27,238 bases of DNA, taken from assembly GCF_001556515.1 (NCBI RefSeq), contig NZ_LSJA01000117.1:1-27238 (forward strand). Reading direction: 5' to 3'. Source of the stretch: Caulobacter sp. CCH9-E1 (GTDB lineage Bacteria > Pseudomonadota > Alphaproteobacteria > Caulobacterales > Caulobacteraceae). How positions within the stretch are numbered: position 1 is the first letter of the stretch; each line of letters opens with the position of its first letter. The position numbers were made by a program, and so were the translations under genes. This document shows positions 1-5,988 of the stretch, in pieces. The notes beneath the pieces were generated by a model that saw nothing but the letters and a program-made list of their open reading frames with translations, had not been told where the DNA came from and made no database searches.

Positions 1-1
1 G

Positions 2-511
2 CTGGAGCTGGGCGTCGGCGGCGGCCTGAATCTCGCCTTCTACGATCCGGCGCGCGCGATCCGCGTCACCGGCGTCGATCCCTCCGCCGAGCTGCGAGCG
101 ATCGCGGAGGGGGCCCCGCGCCCAGACGGGCTCAAGGTCGAGATCCTGCCGGGCGAGGCCGAGGCCTTGCCCTTCGCCGATGCGCGGTTCGACACCGTGC
201 TTTGCACCTTCACCCTGTGCTCGGTGCGCTCGCCGGCCGCCGCGCTGGCCGAGACGCGGCGGGTGCTGAAGCCGGGCGGGACCTTCCTGTTCTGCGAACA
301 CGGCCTTTCGCCCGACGCCGGGGTGTCCCGCTGGCAAAGACGTATCGAGCCTCTGTGGAAGCGCCTGGCGGGCGGCTGTCACCTGACGCGTCCCGTGACG
401 GCGGCCGTCGAGGCGGCGGGCTTCCGGGTCGACGAGGGCCGGCGGTTCTACTTCGACAAGGCCCCGCGGCCGATGGGCTGGTGCGAGCAGGGCGTGGCGC
501 GGCTCGCCTAG
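2..511 (+). CDS. Class I SAM-dependent methyltransferase, 3' part (5' end outside window)
   Basis: The reading frame is open from the first bases of the window, so the true start lies upstream; 169 residues are visible. The first visible residues carry the SAM-binding glycine loop (LELGVGGGLN). An acidic residue follows in GVDPS, and a LPFADARFDTV segment, typical of the UbiE/Methyltransf_11 group, precedes the motif-IV strand. RVLKPGGTFLFCEHG is the usual post-motif III strand. The C-terminal WKRLAGGCHLTRP stretch resembles METTL7-like and phosphatidylethanolamine-type methyltransferases. The substrate cannot be read from the sequence. Its TAG stop overlaps the stop of the convergent sirtuin gene in a shared CTAG. 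Confidence 0.85.
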   Translation: MELGVGGGLNLAFYDPARAIRVTGVDPSAELRAIAEGAPRPDGLKVEILPGEAEALPFADARFDTVLCTFTLCSVRSPAAALAETRRVLKPGGTFLFCEHGLSPDAGVSRWQRRIEPLWKRLAGGCHLTRPVTAAVEAAGFRVDEGRRFYFDKAPRPMGWCEQGVARLA

Positions 512-1212
512 AGCCCCCGCAGCACCCGCTCGACCCAGGCCGGCACGAGCTCGCTGGCGGGGCCATAGAGCTTTTCATCGAACATGTAGGCGTTGGCCGA
601 CGGCTCCAGATTGATCTCGCAGGTCGCCACGCCCATGGCCCGCGCCTCGGCCACGAAGCCGGCGGCGGGGTAGACCGCGCCCGAGGTGCCGATCGAGACG
701 AAGAGGTCGGCGCGCGAGAGGGCCGCGTCGATCTCATCCAGGAACAGCGGCATTTCCCCGAACCAGACGACGTGGGGCCGCGCCCCGTCGGCTTGGCCAC
801 AAGCCTCGCAGACGGCCCCGGCGGTCAGGGGCGCCATGTCGGGCTTCAGCGCCTGGCAGTGATGGCAGCGGGTCACCGCCAACTCGCCGTGCATGTGGAC
901 CACCCGCCGCGAGCCGGCCTTCTCGTGCAGGTCGTCGACGTTCTGGGTGCAGAGAAAGAGCTCGCCGCCCCGCGCCGCCAGCTCGGCCTCCAGACGCGCC
1001 AGGGCCGCGTGCGCGGCGTTGGGCGAAGCGTCGGCGAGATTGGCGCGGCGGGCGTTGTAGAAGGCCCGCACCAGGGCCGGATCGCGCGCGAAGCCCTCCG
1101 GCGTGGCGACATCGCGCAGGTCGTACTTCGTCCAGACCCCGTCCTTGTCTCGGAAGGTGCCAAGACCGCTTTCGGCCGAGACGCCGGCTCCGGTCAGCAC
1201 GAAGATCCTCAT
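508..1212 (-). CDS. cobB: NAD-dependent protein deacylase, sirtuin (CobB type)
   Basis: A 234-residue class III sirtuin that removes acyl groups from lysines using NAD+. Visible motifs are GAGVSAESG (8-16), GTFRD (18-22), TQNVDDLH (89-96) and the catalytic His of HMHG (H108). A zinc-binding quartet follows at C116, C119, C135 and C138. Y53 and R56 (FYNARR) match the Tyr-x-x-Arg pair that marks SIRT5/CobB enzymes able to remove succinyl or malonyl groups, so desuccinylase activity is likely in addition to deacetylation. I chose the ATG at 1212, not an in-frame start at 1260, because it begins exactly at the first Rossmann strand (MRIFVLTGAG) and has a GAGAGG ribosome site. It converges on the upstream methyltransferase. 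Confidence 0.93.
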   Translation of the reverse strand: MRIFVLTGAGVSAESGLGTFRDKDGVWTKYDLRDVATPEGFARDPALVRAFYNARRANLADASPNAAHAALARLEAELAARGGELFLCTQNVDDLHEKAGSRRVVHMHGELAVTRCHHCQALKPDMAPLTAGAVCEACGQADGARPHVVWFGEMPLFLDEIDAALSRADLFVSIGTSGAVYPAAGFVAEARAMGVATCEINLEPSANAYMFDEKLYGPASELVPAWVERVLRGL

Positions 1213-1260
1213 TCCCAGCCTCTCTTGGTCAACAAACCTGACGCCTCCGTCATTTTTCAT

Positions 1261-1274
1261 TTGACCCGCGTCAA
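1261..1274. promoter_or_regulatory. Candidate FNR/FixK-type operator
   Basis: TTGAC-CCGC-GTCAA is a perfect 5-bp dyad with a 4-bp spacer and fits the TTGAY-N4-RTCAA pattern of CRP/FNR-family anaerobic regulators. It lies in the divergent promoter region between cobB and the diiron protein gene, centred about 97 bp before the latter's ATG. Binding is inferred from sequence alone. Confidence 0.45.
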
Positions 1275-1364
1275 GCGTTGAGTTGACAGTGTTCAGATCG
1301 ACGAGGATCCGCGCAAGACGGGTCTGTCACAAGCCATGTCACGCGGCGATTAGGGAGCCACGCC

Positions 1365-2492
1365 ATGACGGACAAGAACATCACCAAGGACGCCATGTAC
1401 GACGCGGTGGCGCCGGACGACTTCGAGGCGATGCTCGAACTCGACCGGTACAACAGCCGCTCGACCGCGTTCGACAAGATCATCTCCGCGACCCACGACC
1501 ACTTCTGGGATCCGCTGGACAAGGCCTATATCGATTTCGACGAGCCGTTCGACATGGAGAACCAGGCGCTGGTTCCCGAGGACATGGTCATCGCCCTGTC
1601 GACCGACTACGTCTCCAACCACCTGTCCGATCCCAAGCAGCGCATCCGCTTCATCAACCAGTCGGTGCTGCGGAACTTCTCCTCGATCCTGCACGGCGAG
1701 CAGGGCGCGCTGAACCTGTCGGCCAGCCTGTGCCACGTGCTGAGGGACCAGGGCGCGCAGGAATACGCCGCCAACCAGACCCGCGAAGAGGCCCGCCACG
1801 TCACGGCCTTCGCCAAGTACATCAAGGCCCGCTGGGGCAAGCCGGTCGAATGCGGCCCGGCCCTGAAGAGCCTGCTGGTCGAGATCATCGGCGCGCCCGA
1901 GGTCTACAAGAAGATCATCGGCATGCAGATGCTGGTCGAGGGCCTGGCCATGGGCGCCTTCGCCACCTTCTACAACAACATCCATGACCCGGTCGGCAAG
2001 AAGCTCCTGCAGCTGGTGATGACCGACGAGGCCTTCCACCACAAGTTCGGGAAGATCTGGGCCGACCGCACGGTGCCGAAACTCTCGGCCGAAGAGCACG
2101 CGATCATCGAGGACTGGGCGGCGCACTGCTTCCAGACCCTGCTGTTCAACCTGGTGTCGCCGCACCAGCAGCTGGACCTCTACGCCGAGTTCGGCCTGGA
2201 TCCCGACAAGGTGGTCGAGGAGTACGGGAAGATCATGACCGACGACGTGCGTCGGGAGAACATGAAGGAGCAGACCAACATCTTCCGGGTGCTGGTCAAG
2301 ACGCTGCTCAACGCCGGCATCATCACCGACCGCACCAAGGCCTTCTACGCCATGTATGTTGACCTCGACGAGCTGAAGGGCGAGGGCGAGCGGATGGTCG
2401 GCGACGACATCGCCGAAGAGGGCATCCGCCACCTGCAGGCGATCAACTTCAAGGACCGTCCGACGGGCGCGATTAGTATCGCGGCCGAGTAG
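1365..2492 (+). CDS. Ferritin-like (R2-type) diiron protein, function unknown
   Basis: A 375-residue, mostly helical soluble protein. Carboxylate and histidine residues are spaced as in ferritin-like/ribonucleotide-reductase R2-like four-helix diiron proteins: E112 (LHGEQ), E142 with H145 (EEARH), E192 (MLVEGLAMG), and a second E-x-x-H set, D221-E222 with H225/H226 (TDEAFHH). This is consistent with an oxygen-activating diiron centre; the substrate is unknown. A GGGAG ribosome site at 1353-1357 supports the ATG at 1365. It appears monocistronic, with an FNR-like box upstream and a strong terminator at 2559-2597. The last codons are imperfectly duplicated just after the stop. Confidence 0.8.
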   Translation: MTDKNITKDAMYDAVAPDDFEAMLELDRYNSRSTAFDKIISATHDHFWDPLDKAYIDFDEPFDMENQALVPEDMVIALSTDYVSNHLSDPKQRIRFINQSVLRNFSSILHGEQGALNLSASLCHVLRDQGAQEYAANQTREEARHVTAFAKYIKARWGKPVECGPALKSLLVEIIGAPEVYKKIIGMQMLVEGLAMGAFATFYNNIHDPVGKKLLQLVMTDEAFHHKFGKIWADRTVPKLSAEEHAIIEDWAAHCFQTLLFNLVSPHQQLDLYAEFGLDPDKVVEEYGKIMTDDVRRENMKEQTNIFRVLVKTLLNAGIITDRTKAFYAMYVDLDELKGEGERMVGDDIAEEGIRHLQAINFKDRPTGAISIAAE

Positions 2493-2558
2493 AAAGAAAG
2501 CTGTCGGCGGTCAGCATCGCCGCCGAGTAGGGCTTCCCACCACCCTGCCGGCGCAGCG

Positions 2559-2597
2559 CCGCCCCGCCGGAACCCCGGCGGGGCGGTCGTCGTTTTG
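2559..2597 (+). terminator. Rho-independent terminator of the diiron protein gene
   Basis: A perfect 12-bp GC stem (2559-2570 with 2575-2586) with an AACC tetraloop, followed by TCGTCGTTTTG. It lies 67 bp after the diiron-protein stop and before the lipocalin gene on the same strand. Confidence 0.85.
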
Positions 2598-2679
2598 AGG
2601 GCCTGCGCCCATCCGCCAAGCTCCCGGGGGCGTATCGTCAGAGCGCCCGCCTAGAGGGCGCGTCCAGCCCGGAGATCCC

Positions 2680-3213
2680 ATGCGCGCCGCCCTGCTCGCC
2701 TTGCCGCTCGTCCTGTCGCTGAGCGCCTGCGTCTCCGGCCCCAGCGGCAATCCGAATCCGCCCCAGCCGGCCAAGGCCGTCGAGCTCGATCGCTATCTGG
2801 GCAAGTGGTACGAGGTCGCGCGCTACGACATGCGGTTCGAGAAGGGCTGCGAGGGCGTCACCGCAGAATATTCCAAGCGCGCCGACGGCCTGATCCGCGT
2901 GCTGAACACCTGCCGCCAAGGCGGGCTGGACGGCCCGGTAAGGACGGCGGAAGGCAAGGCCAAGATCGTCGACACGACCACCAACGCCAAACTGAAGGTC
3001 AGCTTCTTCGGCCCGTTCTATGGCGACTACTGGGTGCTGGATCACGCCGACGACTACAGCTGGTCGATCGTCGGCGAGGGGTCGGGGAAGTACCTGTGGC
3101 TTCTGTCGCGCCGTGTTCCCTCCCCCGCCGACCGCGAGGCCCTGACCGCGCGCGCCAAGGCCCTGGGCTACGACGTCGGCATGCTGCGCCAGACGAAGCA
3201 GCCCGGCCCGTGA
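2680..3213 (+). CDS. blc: Lipocalin family lipoprotein (Blc-like)
   Basis: A 177-residue outer-membrane-type lipocalin. It has a lipoprotein signal with lipobox LSAC (lipidated C17), a short proline-rich spacer, then the lipocalin hallmark GKWYEVARYD (G41, W43). Matching barrel strands follow (YWVLDHADDYSWSIVGEG, YLWLLSR). Blc-type lipocalins bind fatty acids or lysophospholipids and are linked to envelope maintenance; that role is inferred from the family. GGAG at 2671-2674 supports the ATG. The next small lipoprotein begins 54 bp downstream on the same strand, so the two may be cotranscribed. Confidence 0.92.
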   Translation: MRAALLALPLVLSLSACVSGPSGNPNPPQPAKAVELDRYLGKWYEVARYDMRFEKGCEGVTAEYSKRADGLIRVLNTCRQGGLDGPVRTAEGKAKIVDTTTNAKLKVSFFGPFYGDYWVLDHADDYSWSIVGEGSGKYLWLLSRRVPSPADREALTARAKALGYDVGMLRQTKQPGP

Positions 3214-3267
3214 GGCCGACCTAAGGTTGGGCTTTGGATCCGGCGAAGGCCGTGGAAGAGTGGCGCG

Positions 3268-3531
3268 ATGAAAACCGCTCTAACGCTTCTCGCCGTCGCC
3301 GGCGCGCTGACCGCCTGCACCGACAGCAAGCGCGCCCGCAACGACGCGACCTGGACCGATCGCCCGGCCGACATCACCTGCTGGAGCTACGGGACCGAGA
3401 CCTTCAAGGGCCGCTCGACCGGCAAGGTCGAGTACGACGAAGGCCGTATCTCGTTCGTTGACGCGGCCAGCCACCGCTACACCACGATCGACGGCGAATG
3501 CCGGGTGGTCTACGAGCCCCGGGGCGCCTGA
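3268..3531 (+). CDS. Small putative lipoprotein, function unknown
   Basis: An 87-residue protein with a short hydrophobic signal and lipobox LTAC (C17). The mature domain of about 70 residues contains two further cysteines, in TCWSYG and GECRVVY, which could form a disulfide in the periplasm. Codon usage matches its neighbours, with strong third-position GC. The GGAAGAG stretch upstream can serve as a ribosome site. I do not recognise the family. Position suggests cotranscription with the lipocalin gene. It converges on the ohrR-type gene, and a perfect 16-bp palindrome spans its stop codon. Confidence 0.7.
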   Translation: MKTALTLLAVAGALTACTDSKRARNDATWTDRPADITCWSYGTETFKGRSTGKVEYDEGRISFVDAASHRYTTIDGECRVVYEPRGA

Positions 3532-3541
3532 CGCGTCAGGC
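3526..3541. terminator. Palindrome at convergent gene ends, possible weak terminator
   Basis: GCCTGACGCGTCAGGC is a perfect 16-bp palindrome spanning the TGA of the small lipoprotein gene, 9 bp from the stop of the convergent MarR gene. It can form a 6-bp stem with a CGCG loop, but no T tract follows. Confidence 0.35.
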
Positions 3542-3550
3542 TCGCGGCCT

Positions 3551-4030
3551 TCAGGTCTCCTCCGAGGAGTCGCCTCCTGCGCCCCAGCCGCCCATGCCGC
3601 GATAGATATCGTCGCGCAGCGCGCGAACCTGGCGATTGAGGGCGTTCAAGTCGTCGGCCGCGTGGCCGGAGGTCTCCAGCAGCGCCGCGGCGAGACAGCC
3701 CGCCTTCTCCCGCAGAGCACGCCCCGCCGGGGTCAGGGTGATGATCACCTGACGCTCGTTGTCGGGATTGCGCGCGCGCCGCACCATGCCGGCCGCCTCG
3801 AGACGCTTGAGCAGCGGCGTCAGCGTGCTGGACTCCAGCGCCAGCTGTTCGGCCAGACGACCCACCGGCTGACCGTCCTCGGCCCACAGCAGGTTCAGCA
3901 CCAGATACTGCGGATAGGTCAGGCCCAGCGCGTCGAGCAGGGGCTTGTAGGTCCGCTGGATGGCGATCCCGGCGGAATAGATGGCGTAGCAGAGCTGGCC
4001 GTCGAGGGGGGGCGGGGGCGTGTCGGTCAT
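3551..4030 (-). CDS. ohrR: MarR-family peroxide-sensing repressor, OhrR type
   Basis: A 159-residue winged-helix repressor. The N-terminal LCYAIYSA contains C14 at the position of the OhrR sensing cysteine. Y28 (TYKPLLD) and Y39 (LTYPQYLVL) match the two tyrosines that position it in OhrR. The recognition region (ESSTLTPLLKRLEAAGMVRRAR) and wing (DNERQVIITLTPAG) are typical MarR/OhrR. A second cysteine, C112 (EKAGCLA), suggests a two-Cys mechanism with disulfide formation, as in Xanthomonas OhrR. I chose the ATG at 4030 for its AGGAGA ribosome site and family alignment; an upstream in-frame ATG at 4126 would place the operators inside the gene. It is divergent from an alpha/beta hydrolase gene rather than from ohr. 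Confidence 0.85.
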   Translation of the reverse strand: MTDTPPPPLDGQLCYAIYSAGIAIQRTYKPLLDALGLTYPQYLVLNLLWAEDGQPVGRLAEQLALESSTLTPLLKRLEAAGMVRRARNPDNERQVIITLTPAGRALREKAGCLAAALLETSGHAADDLNALNRQVRALRDDIYRGMGGWGAGGDSSEET

Positions 4031-4074
4031 GTTGGTCTCCTCTCTCTCATATAGGCGCAAGCCGCAATAAAACA

Positions 4075-4084
4075 TATCGCGATA
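4075..4084. promoter_or_regulatory. Palindrome TATCGCGATA, candidate OhrR/MarR operator 1
   Basis: A perfect 10-bp palindrome 44 bp upstream of the MarR start. An identical palindrome lies 53 bp away on the hydrolase side, about five helical turns. Confidence 0.6.
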
Positions 4085-4126
4085 ATTTTTCGCTGGACGC
4101 GATCGAATGTCGCCGCTACACAACAA

Positions 4127-4138
4127 TTATCGCGATAA
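4127..4138. promoter_or_regulatory. Palindrome TTATCGCGATAA, candidate OhrR/MarR operator 2
   Basis: A perfect 12-bp palindrome containing the same TATCGCGATA core, 35 bp before the hydrolase start. A third half-site, TATCGC, follows at 4143-4148. The copy number and position between divergent genes are typical of MarR autoregulation. Confidence 0.6.
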
Positions 4139-4173
4139 CGAATATCGCAGAAACGCTCACAAGGAGACGCCCC

Positions 4174-4953
4174 ATGACCCGCTCGTTCCGCACCATCCTG
4201 ATCGCCGCCGCCGCCGTCGCCGGCCTGGCTTCCGCCGCGCAGGCCCAGACCATCCCGGCGAACGTCCATAACGTTGTCCTGGTCCACGGAGCCTTCGCCG
4301 ACGGTTCGGGCTGGCGCGGGGTCTACGACCGCCTGACCGCCAAGGGCTACAAGGTCAGCGTCGTCCAGAATCCCCTGACCTCCCTGGCCGACGATGTGGC
4401 CGCGACCCGTCGCGTGCTGGCCCGCCAGGACGGTCCGACCATCCTGGTTGGCCACTCCTACGGCGGCACGGTGATCACCGAGGCCGGCAACGATCCCAAG
4501 GTCGCGGGCCTCGTTTATGTCGCCGCCCTGGCGCCGGACACCGGCGAGTCGACGGGCGACCAGTTCGCCGAAATCCCCGCCCCGCCCGGCTTCGTCATCG
4601 AGGCCCAGTCCGACGACTTCGGCTTCGTCAACCTGGCCAAGTTCAAGTCCGGCTTCGCCGGCGATGTCGGCGACGCGGACGCGGCCTTCATGCGCGACTC
4701 CCAGGTTCCGATCGCCATGTCCGCCTTCGGCGACAAGGTCACGAAGGCCGCCTGGCGGGTCAAGCCCAGCTGGTTCGTCGTGGCGACCCAGGACGGGGCC
4801 ATCGATCCCAAGCTGCTGCGCAAGACCGCCACCCGGATCGGCGCCCAGACCGTCGAGATCAAGGGCAGCCACGTCGTCTTCCTGAGCCAGCCCGAGGCCG
4901 TCGCCAATGTCATCGACAAGGCGGCGAAGGCGGCCGGCGAAAAGACACACTGA
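4174..4953 (+). CDS. Secreted alpha/beta hydrolase
   Basis: A 259-residue protein with a Sec-type signal peptide ending at AQA-Q (cleavage near residue 24). The alpha/beta-hydrolase core has the oxyanion strand VLVHGAFADGSGW (35-47), nucleophile elbow GHSYGG (S95), an acid residue in ATQDGAID (probably D207), and catalytic His in GSHVVFLSQP (H233). It belongs to the short esterase-like group with a HGAxxDGSxW motif; the substrate is unknown. AAGGAG upstream supports the ATG. Divergence from the OhrR-type repressor, with shared palindromes, suggests induction by organic peroxide or another ligand of that repressor. A hairpin at 4983-5010 ends the unit. Confidence 0.88.
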   Translation: MTRSFRTILIAAAAVAGLASAAQAQTIPANVHNVVLVHGAFADGSGWRGVYDRLTAKGYKVSVVQNPLTSLADDVAATRRVLARQDGPTILVGHSYGGTVITEAGNDPKVAGLVYVAALAPDTGESTGDQFAEIPAPPGFVIEAQSDDFGFVNLAKFKSGFAGDVGDADAAFMRDSQVPIAMSAFGDKVTKAAWRVKPSWFVVATQDGAIDPKLLRKTATRIGAQTVEIKGSHVVFLSQPEAVANVIDKAAKAAGEKTH

Positions 4954-4982
4954 CCGCGAGGGCGCTCACCGCCTGAAGACAA

Positions 4983-5010
4983 GCCGTCGGCGCACCTGTG
5001 CGCCGGCGGC
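4983..5010 (+). terminator. Hairpin terminator after the hydrolase gene
   Basis: A 12-bp stem (4983-4994 with 4999-5010, one G-U pair) and CCTG loop, 29 bp after the hydrolase stop. The following TCTGCATTAAG is only weakly T-rich. An ATG inside this loop region is in frame with mmcB but is unlikely to be its start. Confidence 0.6.
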
Positions 5011-5037
5011 TCTGCATTAAGCGCGGGCTTGATCCGC

Positions 5038-5052
5038 GAACAAAGCTGGAAC
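5038..5052. promoter_or_regulatory. LexA (SOS) box upstream of mmcB
   Basis: GAAC-AAAGCTG-GAAC is an exact copy, in inverse orientation, of the alphaproteobacterial LexA direct repeat GTTC-N7-GTTC. It ends 11 bp before the chosen mmcB start codon. Confidence 0.8.
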
Positions 5053-5063
5053 ATGATCTGAGC

Positions 5064-5519
5064 GTGGACGTCATCATCCAGCTGCAGAGCCGACCAGAGA
5101 CCACCCTCGCCGTCACGCGTGGGGCCGCGCGGCTGCTCGTCGACCTGGGCTATGCGCCTTTGGCCGAGGTCACCTTGCCGAACGGCCGCCGCGCCGACCT
5201 GATGGCGCTGGGCCCGAAAGGGGATGTGCTGATCGTCGAGGTGAAGTCGGGGCTCGATGACTTCCGGGTCGACCGGAAGTGGGGCGAGTACGCGCCGTTC
5301 TGCGACGCCTTCTACTTCGCCGTCGCGCCCAGCTTTCCCGAAGGGGTGCTGCCGGACGAGCCGGGGCTGCTGGTCGCCGACGGCTTTGGCGGGGCGGTCG
5401 TGCGCGAGGCGCCGCTCGCCCCTCTGGCGCCGGCGCGTCGCAAGGCCCTGACGCTGGCGTTCGCACGCCTCGCCGCCTTGCGGGCGGCGGGGGTGAACGC
5501 CGAGCGCCTGAGTTTGTAG
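5064..5519 (+). CDS. mmcB: MmcB family DNA repair protein
   Basis: A 151-residue protein of the MmcB family, described in Caulobacter as an SOS-regulated factor for mitomycin C resistance. RPETTLAVTRGAARLL at the N-terminus is the family signature. RADLMALG followed by VLIVEVKSG places D45, E59 and K61 in the D...E-x-K order of a PD-(D/E)XK nuclease fold, so a role as nuclease on crosslinked DNA is plausible. I start it at GTG 5064. The in-frame ATG at 4998 lies in the preceding terminator and would put the LexA box inside the coding region. No clear Shine-Dalgarno sequence precedes the GTG, so a leaderless or short-leader message is possible. Confidence 0.85.
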   Translation: MDVIIQLQSRPETTLAVTRGAARLLVDLGYAPLAEVTLPNGRRADLMALGPKGDVLIVEVKSGLDDFRVDRKWGEYAPFCDAFYFAVAPSFPEGVLPDEPGLLVADGFGGAVVREAPLAPLAPARRKALTLAFARLAALRAAGVNAERLSL

Positions 5520-5523
5520 CGAG

Positions 5524-5576
5524 AGCATTTTTCGAGCGAAGTGGTCCCGGTTCGCGTGAAGAAAAATGCGTCAAAC
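5524..5576. repeat. Extragenic imperfect inverted repeat of alphaproteobacterial type
   Basis: Outer arms GCATTTTTC (5525-5533) and GAAAAATGC (5561-5569) enclose inner arms GCGAA (5536-5540) and TTCGC (5551-5555). The layout, with a central GTGGTCCCGGTTCGCGTGAA stretch, resembles a short intergenic element I recall as common in Caulobacter and relatives. Only one copy is in this window. Confidence 0.5.
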
Positions 5577-5589
5577 AAAAGATTGGAGC

Positions 5590-5616
5590 TCACGGCCTGA
5601 CGCCGTCAGGCCGTGA
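5590..5616. terminator. Bidirectional hairpin between convergent mmcB and the small membrane protein gene
   Basis: A perfect 12-bp stem, TCACGGCCTGAC (5590-5601) with its complement at 5605-5616, and a GCC loop. Read on the minus strand it is followed by TCTTTTGTTTG, a T-rich tail suitable for ending the minus-strand unit. Confidence 0.65.
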
Positions 5617-5622
5617 AGTGTT

Positions 5623-5943
5623 CTAGTCGCGGCTGCGGGCGATCAGGAAGCCGACGCCCAGGCCAATCGCGAAAGCGCCCAGGGCGACGCCCAGCGGGCG
5701 CTCTTCGGCGACGTGATGGGCCACCTGAGCCTTGTCGCGGGTCCAGGCCGCGCCGACCTTGGCCTTTTCGGCGGCGAAGGTGCGGGTCTGTTCGGCGACC
5801 TCGGCGGCGGTTTCGCGCGCGGACTTCACGGCCTTGCTGACCGCTTCCTTGGCGCGCTCGGTCTTGTCGGCGACGGCCTTCTCGGCGCCGTCGATGGCGG
5901 ACGCGGAAGAGGTGTCGGGGGTAAAGCTGGTGACGTCGGTCAT
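5623..5943 (-). CDS. Small helical membrane-anchored protein (DUF883/ElaB-like organisation)
   Basis: A 106-residue protein. Residues about 15-80 form a charged, alanine-rich amphipathic helix with roughly 11-residue periodicity (AEKAVADKTERAKEAVSKAV and onward). The end is a single glycine-rich transmembrane segment (PLGVALGAFAIGLGVGFLIAR) and a short basic tail. This layout matches small ElaB/YqjD-type proteins that tether to the inner membrane, though sequence identity is not obvious to me. ATG 5943 has a GAGGAG site; an upstream in-frame start at 5976 is unnecessary. It lies 45 bp downstream of the helicase gene on the same strand and may be cotranscribed. An AGAAC/TGTTA pair upstream is only a weak ECF-promoter resemblance. 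Confidence 0.75.
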   Translation of the reverse strand: MTDVTSFTPDTSSASAIDGAEKAVADKTERAKEAVSKAVKSARETAAEVAEQTRTFAAEKAKVGAAWTRDKAQVAHHVAEERPLGVALGAFAIGLGVGFLIARSRD

Positions 5944-5988
5944 GGGGAGGCTCCTCGGCTTGAGCCACACTAACACGTCCCGCCCGGT

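Noticed and set aside
3526..3541. 16-bp palindrome as an operator
   Set aside because: It lies between two converging gene ends, where an operator would have no promoter to control; a weak terminator is more likely.
4998..5063. ATG 4998 as the mmcB start
   Set aside because: It lies inside the terminator hairpin of the preceding gene and would place the LexA box within the coding region.
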